NCBI GenBank assembly: GCA_028767165.1
Contig: JARACJ010000017.1
Coordinates: 1-55,874 of the forward strand
From: Proteobacteria bacterium DTSAM18
GTDB taxonomy: Bacteria > Myxococcota_A > UBA796 > GCA-2862545
Reading direction: 5' to 3'
Length of the DNA stretch: 55,874 nt
Both the position numbers and the translations under genes were made by a program. Under the pieces are notes generated by a model. That model was not told the origin of the DNA. It did not search any database and saw only the letters and a list, made by a program, of their open reading frames with translations. Shown in pieces: positions 1-8,079 of this stretch (position 1 is its first letter; each line of letters starts with the position of its first letter).

Positions 1-632
1 TCAAACTCTCCAATGAATTCGATCTCTATTGGTTACCTTCCGAAGAAGGCTGGCTCGTGTCAGTGACACGAGTTGTGTCATCGACGGGTTCTCACCCACT
101 CACTATCTGCATTTCAAAGACCGAAGAAGAACGCCATCCCGGAGGATGCCTCTTTCTCGTCTTGCCTTGGGACCGCCTCCGAGGAGGTGGCCAGCGTCAG
201 CGCCAAGCGCGTTCGCCGTCAGGCCCAGGGCTTATAACGACCCCTTGCAGGCCAAGGCAAGCAGAAACCGCAGATTTTTCTGAGCCCCTTCAGATAGGTC
301 AGCTATCAGGCCGATTTATCGATGCAGCGAAACTGCTGTGCGATCCGGATCCAACGTGGTGGGCAGCCGGATCCACCTCCTGCAGCAGGTACGGGTGCGG
401 TCGCCAAGGGAGACGGCGACTCACGACGGGTCTGGGCCAGGTGGAGGAGTGGTGGCCCCCGCGGGTGGGTTCGCAATCCACGTCCCAGAGCGCCAATCCC
501 ACGTGTGCCCTCTACCCTTATGTGAGGCCCTTGCGAGGACCACGGAGACATTGATCCCACAAGGTGCCGATCCGCGTTAGGACGAGCGCGTATTCAGCCG
601 AAGGTCTCGGCCCTCCTCCAAGTGTGGTGTCC
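1..632. other. Left-edge stretch without a clear gene
   Basis: No complete gene is supported here. On the + strand one frame is open from base 3 to the stop at 552-554. Its first 40 or so codons look protein-like (for example NEFDLYWLPSEEGWLVS) and are less GC-rich than the rest of the window. After about base 200 the frame turns into Arg/Gly/Pro-rich sequence typical of non-coding GC-rich DNA. It may be the tail of a gene cut by the window edge, or a decayed one. A perfect inverted repeat lies at 54-72. The stretch must also hold the korA promoter, but I see no good -35/-10 pair. Confidence 0.35.
54..72. repeat. Perfect 8-bp inverted repeat (possible operator or hairpin)
   Basis: CTCGTGTC and GACACGAG are exact reverse complements separated by AGT. 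The dyad could be an operator or a short RNA hairpin. There is no U-tract after it on either strand, so a terminator is unlikely. No function can be assigned from sequence. Confidence 0.3.
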
Positions 633-2471
633 ATGTCCAACCCTTCCCCTACTCCCGAGCGGGTTGTCGTCCGGTTCGCTGGTGACTCCGGCGACGGCAT
701 GCAGCTGGCTGGAAGCCAGTTCACCCGTACCACGGCTCTGGCCGGCAACGATCTGGCCACGCTGCCCGATTTTCCTGCCGAGATCCGGGCCCCCGCCGGC
801 ACACGTGGCGGCGTCTCGGGATTCCAGATCCAATTCGCGAGCAAGCACATCCACACGCCCGGTGATGAGGCCGATGCGCTCGTGGCCATGAACGCCGCGG
901 CGCTCGTGACGAACCTGACGTCCATCAAGAAGGGCGGTCTGGTCATCGTGAACAGCGACAAGTTCGGCCGCATCGATCTCGGCAAGGCGGAGCTCGAGAC
1001 CAACCCCCTCGAGGATGGCAGCCTGTCGGACTTCGTGGCGTTCCAGGTCCCGATCTCCAGTATGACCCGCGAGGCCGTGGAGCCGTTCGGCCTCAACCGC
1101 AAGCACGCCGATCGCTGCAAGAACTTCTTCGCGCTGGGAATCGTCTACTGGCTGTACGGCCGGTCCCTCGAGACCACCGAGGCGTGGATCCAGAAGAAGT
1201 TCCAGGCTCCCTTCCTCGAGGCGAACCTCGCAGCGCTGCGCGCAGGCCACGCCTTTGCGGAGACGGCCGAGATGGCGGAGCACCAGCGTATCGTGGGTGC
1301 GGCCGACTTCGAGACCGGTGAGTACCGCAACATCACCGGAAACATGGGTCTGGCGCTCGGTCTCACGGCTGCCGCAACCAACTCCGGTCGCGACGTGTTC
1401 TACGGCACGTACCCGATCACCCCGGCCTCCGACATCCTGCACGCGCTGGCCCGGTTCAAGAACTACGGCGTGCTCACCTTCCAGGCAGAGGATGAGATCG
1501 CGGCCGTCTGTGCGGCGATCGGAGCATCCTATGCGGGCGCCATCGGCACCACCGGCACGTCGGGTCCCGGCCTGGCCCTCAAGGCAGAGGCCATCGGTCT
1601 CGCCGTGATGGCGGAGCTGCCGCTCATCGTGATCAACGTGCAACGCGCAGGCCCCTCGACGGGCATGCCCACCAAGACCGAGCAGGCCGACCTGCTGCAG
1701 ACCATGTTCGGTCGCAACGGTGAGTCCCCTTGCGCCGTGATCTCCGCTTCCAGGCCCAACGACACGTTCGAGGTGGCCTACGAGGCGGCACGCCTGGCCG
1801 TGAAGTACATGACCCCGGTGGTGGTGCTCTCTGACGGCTACATCGCCAACGGTGCGGAGCCCTGGTCGATCCCTGACGTGGGGTCCCTCCCGGCCATCGA
1901 GTTCCCCCCCGCCCCCACGGATCCGGAAGGCTTCCTCCCCTACCAGCGGGACGAGGCCACCCTCGCGCGTCCGTGGGTCGTGCCCGGCACCCCCGGTTTC
2001 GAGCACCGCATCGGTGGTCTGGAGAAGGAGGATCTCACCGGCAACGTGTCCTACGATCCCCAGAACCACGAGCACATGACCATCGTGCGTGAGGAGAAGC
2101 TCAAGCGCCTCCAGAGCGCGCTTCCCGAGGTCACGCCGTTCGGCTCGGACAAGGGTACCCTCATCGTCGGTTGGGGCTCCACCTATGGCGCCATCCGCAC
2201 GGTCACGGAGCGGCTTCTCTCGGAAGGCCACGACGTCGCCCACCTTCACCTTCGCCACATCCACCCCTTCGCCCCCAACCTGGGCGAGGTGCTGGGACGG
2301 TACGACAAGGTGCTGGTGCCCGAGCTCAACCGTGGGCAGCTCACGATGCTGCTGCGGCACACCTTCCTCGTCGATGCCGAGTGCGTCTCCAAGATCCAGG
2401 GTCAGCCGTTCCGCACCACGGAGCTGCACGAGCGGATCCTCTCCCACATGTCCAGCACGGAGGTGCGCTGA
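633..2471 (+). CDS. korA: 2-oxoacid:ferredoxin oxidoreductase, fused gamma-alpha subunit (KorA type)
   Basis: This is the 612-aa large subunit of a 2-oxoglutarate (2-oxoacid):ferredoxin oxidoreductase. The enzyme decarboxylates a 2-oxoacid to acyl-CoA and passes electrons to ferredoxin in the cytoplasm. The first 200 or so residues are the gamma domain (FAGDSGDGMQLAGSQF near the start). The alpha domain follows, with the YPITP motif, the TTGTSGPGLALKAEAIGL segment and NVQRAGPSTGMPTKTEQ. The size fits the roughly 600-aa fused KorA type. I start at ATG 633; the frame reaches upstream to GTG 564, but that extension is not family-like. The Shine-Dalgarno sequence is weak. The stop overlaps the korB start (TGATG). 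The exact 2-oxoacid used cannot be read from sequence. Confidence 0.95.
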   Translation: MSNPSPTPERVVVRFAGDSGDGMQLAGSQFTRTTALAGNDLATLPDFPAEIRAPAGTRGGVSGFQIQFASKHIHTPGDEADALVAMNAAALVTNLTSIKKGGLVIVNSDKFGRIDLGKAELETNPLEDGSLSDFVAFQVPISSMTREAVEPFGLNRKHADRCKNFFALGIVYWLYGRSLETTEAWIQKKFQAPFLEANLAALRAGHAFAETAEMAEHQRIVGAADFETGEYRNITGNMGLALGLTAAATNSGRDVFYGTYPITPASDILHALARFKNYGVLTFQAEDEIAAVCAAIGASYAGAIGTTGTSGPGLALKAEAIGLAVMAELPLIVINVQRAGPSTGMPTKTEQADLLQTMFGRNGESPCAVISASRPNDTFEVAYEAARLAVKYMTPVVVLSDGYIANGAEPWSIPDVGSLPAIEFPPAPTDPEGFLPYQRDEATLARPWVVPGTPGFEHRIGGLEKEDLTGNVSYDPQNHEHMTIVREEKLKRLQSALPEVTPFGSDKGTLIVGWGSTYGAIRTVTERLLSEGHDVAHLHLRHIHPFAPNLGEVLGRYDKVLVPELNRGQLTMLLRHTFLVDAECVSKIQGQPFRTTELHERILSHMSSTEVR

Positions 2472-3475
2472 TGACTGCGCCTGCCTACTCGAAGAAGGAC
2501 TTCATGTCCGACCAGCTCATCCGCTGGTGCCCCGGCTGCGGCGACTACTCCATCCTCTCGCAGGTCCAGACCGTCTTCAGCAAGCTGGGGATCCGCAAGG
2601 AGAAGTACGTGGTCGTGAGCGGGATCGGCTGCTCGAGCCGCTTCCCCTACTACATGGACACCTACGGCTTCCACACCATCCACGGTCGTGCACCCGCCTT
2701 CGCCACCGGCGTCAAGTGCACCAACCCGGACCTGTCCGTGTGGGTCGTCACCGGCGATGGTGACTCGCTGTCCATCGGCGGCAACCACATGGCCCACGTG
2801 CTCCGCCGCAACGTGGACCTGAACATCCTACTGTTCAACAACCGCATCTACGGACTCACCAAGGGCCAGTACAGCCCCACGTCCGAGGTGGGCAAGGTCA
2901 CCAAGTCCACGCCGATGGGCTCCCTCGACCGGCCGATGAACCCCGTGTCCTTCGCCCTCGGCTCTGGCGCCACCTGCGTGATGCGCAGCATCGACATCCT
3001 CGCGCCGCACCTTCGGAGCACCATCGAGGCCGCGCAGGAACACAAGGGCGCCACCTTCGTGGAGATCTACCAGAACTGCAACATCTTCAACGATGGTGCG
3101 TTCGCCAGCTTCACGGACAAGGCCCAGCGCGACGATCGGCTCCTGTTCCTCGAGCACGGCAAGCCGATGGTCTGGGGCAAGACCTTCCGTAAGGGCCTCC
3201 AGCTGCAGGGACTCGAGCTCGTGATCGTCGACTGCGAGACCGCGGAAGACGAGGCGGCCTGCCTGGCGCACGACCAGACGAGCCTGGCCCTCGCCCACCT
3301 GCTGGCCGGTCTCGACCCGGATCAGGGCTTCCCGGTGCCTCTCGGCACGCTCTACAAGATCGACGCCCCTTCCTACGAGACGCAGTTCAAGAAGCAGGCC
3401 GAGGCATCCGTAGCCAAGCTGGGAGCCGGCGACCTCACCGCGCTGCTCCACAGCGGGGACACATGGACCGTCTGA
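2471..3475 (+). CDS. korB: 2-oxoacid:ferredoxin oxidoreductase, beta subunit (KorB type)
   Basis: This 334-aa subunit binds thiamine diphosphate and a [4Fe-4S] cluster and carries out the decarboxylation with KorA. WCPGCG (Cys20, Cys23), SGIGCSSR (Cys54) and a later Cys in QNCNIFNDG are the expected cluster ligands. GDGD at about residues 95-98 and the NNRIYGLTKGQ segment form the ThDP/Mg site. ATG 2471 overlaps the korA stop by one base, so translation is probably coupled. The long forward frame upstream of 2471 is a shadow inside korA. No ferredoxin-like extra subunit is encoded next door, as is usual for the two-subunit Kor type. Confidence 0.95.
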   Translation: MTAPAYSKKDFMSDQLIRWCPGCGDYSILSQVQTVFSKLGIRKEKYVVVSGIGCSSRFPYYMDTYGFHTIHGRAPAFATGVKCTNPDLSVWVVTGDGDSLSIGGNHMAHVLRRNVDLNILLFNNRIYGLTKGQYSPTSEVGKVTKSTPMGSLDRPMNPVSFALGSGATCVMRSIDILAPHLRSTIEAAQEHKGATFVEIYQNCNIFNDGAFASFTDKAQRDDRLLFLEHGKPMVWGKTFRKGLQLQGLELVIVDCETAEDEAACLAHDQTSLALAHLLAGLDPDQGFPVPLGTLYKIDAPSYETQFKKQAEASVAKLGAGDLTALLHSGDTWTV

Positions 3476-4269
3476 AGCCGATCGAGCGCCTCACCGAAGC
3501 ACAGGCCAAGGGGCTCGTCGGCATCTTCACCGATGTCGACGACACCCTCACCCACGACGGCCGCATGGTGCCGTCGGCCTTCATGGCGCTTCAACGCGCC
3601 CACGAGGCCGGTCTGCGTGTGGTGCCCATCACCGGGCGCCCCGGAGGCTGGGTCGATCTGATGGCCCGCATGTGGCCGGTCGACGGCGTGGTCGGCGAGA
3701 ACGGCGGCCTGTGGTTCTACCGGCACGGCGGGCGCATGCATCGCCGGTTCCTGCAGGACGACGACACCCGGCGCCTGAACCGTGCGCGTCTCGATACCCT
3801 CGCGCGGCTCATCCTGCGCGAGGTGCCCGGCAGTGCCCTGGCATCCGACCAGAGCTACCGGGACCTCGACCTCGCCATCGACTTCTGTGAGGACGTGCCT
3901 CGACTGACCGAGGCCGACATCGATCGCATCGTCGAGCTGTTCGAGGAGGCCGGGGCCACCTGCAAGGTGTCGTCGATCCACGTGAACGGCTGGTTCGGAG
4001 ACTTCGACAAGCTCACCGGCTGCGCGCACTTCGTGCAGGAACGCTGGGGCGAGTCACTGCACGCGGACCTCGACAAGTGGCTGTACATGGGCGATTCCGC
4101 CAACGACGAGCCGATGTTCAAGGTGTTTCCCCTCGGAACCGGCGTGGCCAACGTGCGGGACTTCCTCGGTCGGATGACGCACCACCCCTCCTTCATCACC
4201 GAAGCGAGTGGTGGCGAAGGCTTCACCGAGGCGGTCGATCACATCCTGAGGCTTCGCGGACAGGACTGA
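3463..4269 (+). CDS. HAD-superfamily (type IIB-like) phosphatase
   Basis: This is a 268-aa cytoplasmic Mg-dependent phosphatase of the HAD superfamily. The DxDxT nucleophile motif is DVDDT at residues 24-28, motif II lies in VVPITGRPGG, and motif IV is GDSANDEPMF near residue 210. The long cap inserted between the motifs and the overall order resemble the Cof / sucrose-phosphatase / mannosyl-3-phosphoglycerate-phosphatase group, so a phospho-sugar substrate is plausible but not proven. Its ATG lies 13 bp inside korB, so the two are cotranscribed and probably coupled. A metabolic link to the oxidoreductase is not obvious. It ends 9 bp before a convergent gene, with no hairpin in between. Confidence 0.85.
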   Translation: MDRLKPIERLTEAQAKGLVGIFTDVDDTLTHDGRMVPSAFMALQRAHEAGLRVVPITGRPGGWVDLMARMWPVDGVVGENGGLWFYRHGGRMHRRFLQDDDTRRLNRARLDTLARLILREVPGSALASDQSYRDLDLAIDFCEDVPRLTEADIDRIVELFEEAGATCKVSSIHVNGWFGDFDKLTGCAHFVQERWGESLHADLDKWLYMGDSANDEPMFKVFPLGTGVANVRDFLGRMTHHPSFITEASGGEGFTEAVDHILRLRGQD

Positions 4270-4278
4270 CCGTCCCCC

Positions 4279-5259
4279 TCAGGGCTGCGGGACCGCCACG
4301 GGCGGTACCCACACCCCTGCTCCCGCCGGCAGGTCCCGCTCGTGCGCCCACGAGCGCAGGTTCGCCGCCACCGACAGTGCCACGCGCTGGCCGAGGTCGT
4401 GGCTGTAGCCTGCCGCGTGGGGCGTGAAGAGGATGCCCGGGTGGGACGCCGCATCGGCGAGTCGCGGGTAGGGCTCCTCGGGAAAGACATCGACCGCGAG
4501 ACCCCGCAGACGCCCGCTGCGCACCATGTCGACGGCAGCCTCCACGTCCAGGACGTCGCCGCGTGCCGTGTTCACAACGACCGCGTGCTGCGGCAGGGCC
4601 TCGAGCACCTCCCGCGACAGCAGGCGGTGGCTGCTCGGCGTGAGCGAGCAGTGCAGGGTGACCGCATCGAGCCGCGGAGCGCGGGCGAGCAGGGAGCCCT
4701 GCTCGTAGCGCTCCTGCTGCACACCAGGATCGATCACGACCGGATGTGCGCCCATCGCGGACAGCAGCTCGCACATGCGTTCCCCGATGACGCCATGGCC
4801 CACGACACCCACACGCGCGCCGAGGAGCAGCCTGCCGCCCATTCTCGGGAGTTCGGCGCGCTTCCACTGGCCGGCACGGGCACTGGCGTACAGCTCCGAC
4901 TGCCGCCGCATCAGGGTGAGGAGCTGCCCGAGGGCCTGCTCCACGACCGCATCGCGACGAGCCATCGGACAGCGACCGATCGCGATGCCGAGGGACGCCG
5001 CGGCATCCACGTCGATGTGGTCGTAGCCACTCGTCGTGGTCAACACGAGCTCACCGCGGAACGCCTCGAGGACCTTGCGCGTCACCTTCACCTTGGACGT
5101 CACCACGAGGATGTCGGCCTCACGAACCACCGGATCCGGGGCTTCCCGCTCGGTCCAGTGGGACCACTGCAGGCCGAGGGACCGCGAGGCGTCACGCTCG
5201 AGCTGCAGATGCGCCATCTGCTCGTAGGAGGTTCGATGCCAGCGCAGGACGTGGGTCAT
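4279..5259 (-). CDS. D-isomer-specific 2-hydroxyacid dehydrogenase family protein
   Basis: This 326-aa protein is an NAD(P)-dependent oxidoreductase that interconverts 2-hydroxyacids and 2-oxoacids. The Rossmann motif is seen in VGVVGHGVIGERM. The three family catalytic residues are present: Arg in NTARGDVLD, Glu in VFPEEPYPR and His in FTPHAAGYS. I start at ATG 5259 because the frame upstream of it lies opposite radA and has no family similarity. The specific substrate (glycerate, lactate, phosphoglycerate or erythronate 4-phosphate) cannot be fixed; the protein is shorter than SerA and lacks an ACT domain. It is convergent with the HAD gene and divergent from radA. Confidence 0.9.
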   Translation of the reverse strand: MTHVLRWHRTSYEQMAHLQLERDASRSLGLQWSHWTEREAPDPVVREADILVVTSKVKVTRKVLEAFRGELVLTTTSGYDHIDVDAAASLGIAIGRCPMARRDAVVEQALGQLLTLMRRQSELYASARAGQWKRAELPRMGGRLLLGARVGVVGHGVIGERMCELLSAMGAHPVVIDPGVQQERYEQGSLLARAPRLDAVTLHCSLTPSSHRLLSREVLEALPQHAVVVNTARGDVLDVEAAVDMVRSGRLRGLAVDVFPEEPYPRLADAASHPGILFTPHAAGYSHDLGQRVALSVAANLRSWAHERDLPAGAGVWVPPVAVPQP

Positions 5260-5376
5260 GGGGGCTCCAGATGGGTGTACCTCTGACCACAGGGTAATCC
5301 GTTGTCCGAAGCCGAAGCCACCTGGGACAAACATCCGCCACCCCGCTACAACCGCACACGCCAACCGGGAGACACC

Positions 5377-6750
5377 ATGGCCAAGGTCAAGTCCAGCTTC
5401 GTGTGCAGCAACTGCGAGTACACCACCGCCAAGTGGATGGGGCGTTGCACGTCCTGCAAGGAGTGGAACACCTTCCAGGAGGTCATGGACCAGCCCCGTT
5501 CCTCCCGCGCCCAGCGGGCGGCAGCCTCCCTGTCCACCGACGACCGTCCGCAGAAGCTCTCGGAGATCTCCCTCGAAGGCGGCGGCGAGGTGCGTGTCCG
5601 CACCGGCATCGGAGAGTTCGACAACGTGTTGGGCGGCGGCCTCGTCTCCGGCAGCCTCACACTCATCGGTGGCGACCCCGGCGTGGGCAAGTCCACGCTT
5701 CTGTTGATGGCGCTCGATCACTTCAGCCAGCGCGGGCTCGATGTGCTGTACGTCTCCGGCGAGGAGTCAACCCGCCAGATCAAGCTGCGGGCCGAGCGCC
5801 TCGGCATCGAAGGGCAGCACCTGCACCTGTTGTCCCACTCCGACTTCACCCACATCGAGACCGTGGCGCGGCGTCTGCGCCCGCGTGTGCTGGTGATCGA
5901 CTCGGTCCAGACCGTCCACATGCCCCACGTCGACTCCCTCCCCGGGTCGGTCACCCAGGTCCGTGAACTGGCCCACAAGGCGATGCTGCTCGCGAAGCAG
6001 TCGACCACCGCGATCCTGCTCGTGGGCCACGTCACGAAGTCCGGCAACCTCGCCGGCCCGAAGGTCCTCGAGCACTACGTCGACACGGTCCTGCAGTTCG
6101 AGGGCGACGGCCGCACGGCGCTGCGCATCCTTCGAGCCCTCAAGAACCGCTTCGGACCGGCCGGCGAGCTCGGTGTGTTCGAGATGGTCGATCAGGGCTT
6201 GCGCGAGGTGAAGGACGCCTCTGCCCGGCTCCTCCACGAGCGGATCCCCGAGGCGCCGGGCACCTCGGTCCTGGCCACGATGGAAGGCACGCGCGCGCTC
6301 CTCGCGGAGGTGCAGGCCCTGGTGGGCAAGCCCACGCCGTCCACACCGGCGCGCACCTGCGTCGGCGTCGACCGCAACCGCGTGCTGATGCTGGCCGCCG
6401 TGCTCGAGAAGGCCGGGCTCGCGGTGCACGAGCGGGATCTGTTCGTGAACGCCACCGGTGGCATGCGGCTCGACGACCCGGCCGCCGACCTCGCCATCCT
6501 GTGCGCCATCGCGAGCTCGCTGCTCGACCGTCCGCTACCGGACGACACCCTCCTGCTCGGCGAGGTGGGTCTCGTCGGAGAGATCCGGGCGGTCCCGCAG
6601 CCCGAGCGACGCCTGCGAGAAGCGGCCCGCCACGGATTCCGACGGGCCATCGTGCCCCCCGGCGTCGCACGTTCCGTGCAGCTCCAGGGCATCGAGCTGC
6701 TGCCGGCACGCCGCGTACAGGATGCCATCCGGCTGCTGTTCGCCCGCTGA
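5377..6750 (+). CDS. radA: DNA repair protein RadA (Sms)
   Basis: RadA is a RecA-like DnaB-type ATPase that drives branch migration in recombinational repair and transformation. This copy has 457 residues, the normal length. The N-terminal zinc finger uses Cys10, Cys13, Cys24 and Cys27. Walker A is GGDPGVGKST at residues 98-107, and the RadA-specific KNRFG motif is present. The C-terminal third is the inactive Lon-protease-like domain. ATG 5377 has GGGAG (5367-5371) five bases upstream. It ends 10 bp before the convergent NamZ gene. Confidence 0.97.
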   Translation: MAKVKSSFVCSNCEYTTAKWMGRCTSCKEWNTFQEVMDQPRSSRAQRAAASLSTDDRPQKLSEISLEGGGEVRVRTGIGEFDNVLGGGLVSGSLTLIGGDPGVGKSTLLLMALDHFSQRGLDVLYVSGEESTRQIKLRAERLGIEGQHLHLLSHSDFTHIETVARRLRPRVLVIDSVQTVHMPHVDSLPGSVTQVRELAHKAMLLAKQSTTAILLVGHVTKSGNLAGPKVLEHYVDTVLQFEGDGRTALRILRALKNRFGPAGELGVFEMVDQGLREVKDASARLLHERIPEAPGTSVLATMEGTRALLAEVQALVGKPTPSTPARTCVGVDRNRVLMLAAVLEKAGLAVHERDLFVNATGGMRLDDPAADLAILCAIASSLLDRPLPDDTLLLGEVGLVGEIRAVPQPERRLREAARHGFRRAIVPPGVARSVQLQGIELLPARRVQDAIRLLFAR

Positions 6751-6760
6751 GCGCCCGGCC

Positions 6761-7939
6761 TCAGGTGTACAGCAGCACCTCGGCACGACGCTCGAGGAAC
6801 GCCGTGCGATCCAGCTCGTAGGCAGCCAGCACCGCCTCGAGGTCGCCCCCCGCCTCGAGGTTGGTCCGGAACGCGGCAGAACCCGTCAGCAGGTCGATGG
6901 CCGGAGGATCGGACACGAACTCGTAGGGCTCCGAACGCCACCCGAACCGCTCGGGATCGCACCGCCAGGCCGCCTCGATCGTGACGAGTCCGAGCAGGTA
7001 GGCATCGAGCTGGTCCCGGTCGGTGAGGTGCACCTCCGCGCCGGTGCAGGGCCGACCCTGGTGCTTCTGGAACCCAGGAATGAAGGCCGCCGGCCGGAAG
7101 GCGACGCCCTTCAGACCCACGCGGGCCGCGCCTGCCTGGCACAGCTCCACGAGACGGTCCGGGTGCAGCCCCGGCGCACCGAAGAGGTGGAACGGACGGG
7201 TGGTGCCGCGCCCTTCGGACAGGGTCGTCGCCTCCATCAGGCACATGCCGGGGTAGATGGTCGCGGTCTGCAGCGTGGGCATGTTCGGCGACGGGTAGAC
7301 CCAGGGTACATCCGTCTGATCGAGCCACTGGTGTCGAGACCAGCCCTCACACTGGATGACCTTGATGGCACAGGAGACCCCGCAGAACCGCACGAAGTAG
7401 TGCGCGAGCTCGCCCACGGTCATGCCGTGACGTACACACAGCGGGAATGCACCGACGAAACTCTCGAACCCGGGGTGGACGAGGCCGCCTTCCACGCGTT
7501 CTCCCCCAATCGGGTTGGGCCTGTCGAGCACCCACACCTCGATTCCGAGGGTACCGGCCACCTTCATGATGAAGCCGAGCGTGGCCTGGTAGGTGTAGTA
7601 GCGCGCGCCGATGTCCTGGATGTCGAACAGGATCACGTCGAGACCCGCGAGGTCCTCGGGACGGGGGTGCAGGGAGTCTGCATCCTCTCCGTACAGGGAA
7701 ACGACCGGCAGGCCGCTCACGGGATCCACCAGCTCGTCGACCCCCTCCATGTCCTGCGCGGTGGCCCTCACCCCGTGCTCCGGCCCGAAAAGTCGCACGA
7801 GATCGACGCCAGCGGCCCGCAACAGGTCGATGGCATGCCGGAAGCGGTTGTCGACGGCCGTGTGGTTGCAACACAACCCCACCCGGCGTCCGCTGAGGGC
7901 AGAAACATCGGAAAGAAGGACATCCAGGCCTGTACGCAT
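6761..7939 (-). CDS. namZ: DUF1343 / NamZ-type exo-beta-N-acetylmuramidase
   Basis: This is a 392-aa member of DUF1343, now glycoside hydrolase family 171. The family type, NamZ, removes N-acetylmuramic acid from the non-reducing end of peptidoglycan fragments during cell-wall recycling. Family segments visible are GLCCNHTAVD, LFGPEHGVRA, LFDIQDIGARYYTY, VLDRPNPIGG and WVYPSPNMPT. No clear signal peptide is seen from the chosen ATG at 7939; two in-frame starts lie upstream (to 7966). It is divergent from the sensor kinase gene. Orthodox NamZ proteins are often exported, so location is uncertain here. Confidence 0.88.
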   Translation of the reverse strand: MRTGLDVLLSDVSALSGRRVGLCCNHTAVDNRFRHAIDLLRAAGVDLVRLFGPEHGVRATAQDMEGVDELVDPVSGLPVVSLYGEDADSLHPRPEDLAGLDVILFDIQDIGARYYTYQATLGFIMKVAGTLGIEVWVLDRPNPIGGERVEGGLVHPGFESFVGAFPLCVRHGMTVGELAHYFVRFCGVSCAIKVIQCEGWSRHQWLDQTDVPWVYPSPNMPTLQTATIYPGMCLMEATTLSEGRGTTRPFHLFGAPGLHPDRLVELCQAGAARVGLKGVAFRPAAFIPGFQKHQGRPCTGAEVHLTDRDQLDAYLLGLVTIEAAWRCDPERFGWRSEPYEFVSDPPAIDLLTGSAAFRTNLEAGGDLEAVLAAYELDRTAFLERRAEVLLYT

Positions 7940-8079
7940 GCACCACCTCATCGAAGACGGCCGCATCCTAGCAGCGTACCGGGCAAGGAAGGGGTCAAGG
8001 GGTAGTGGACGAATGGAAAAACATCGGCTTTGTGAAGGCTGGACGCGCCATGACCTTCGGTTATGGACGACAGGTGAAG

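Noticed and set aside
594-2447. 617-aa open frame on the - strand
   Set aside because: It is the antisense shadow of korA; no family similarity and composition follows the mirrored codon bias.
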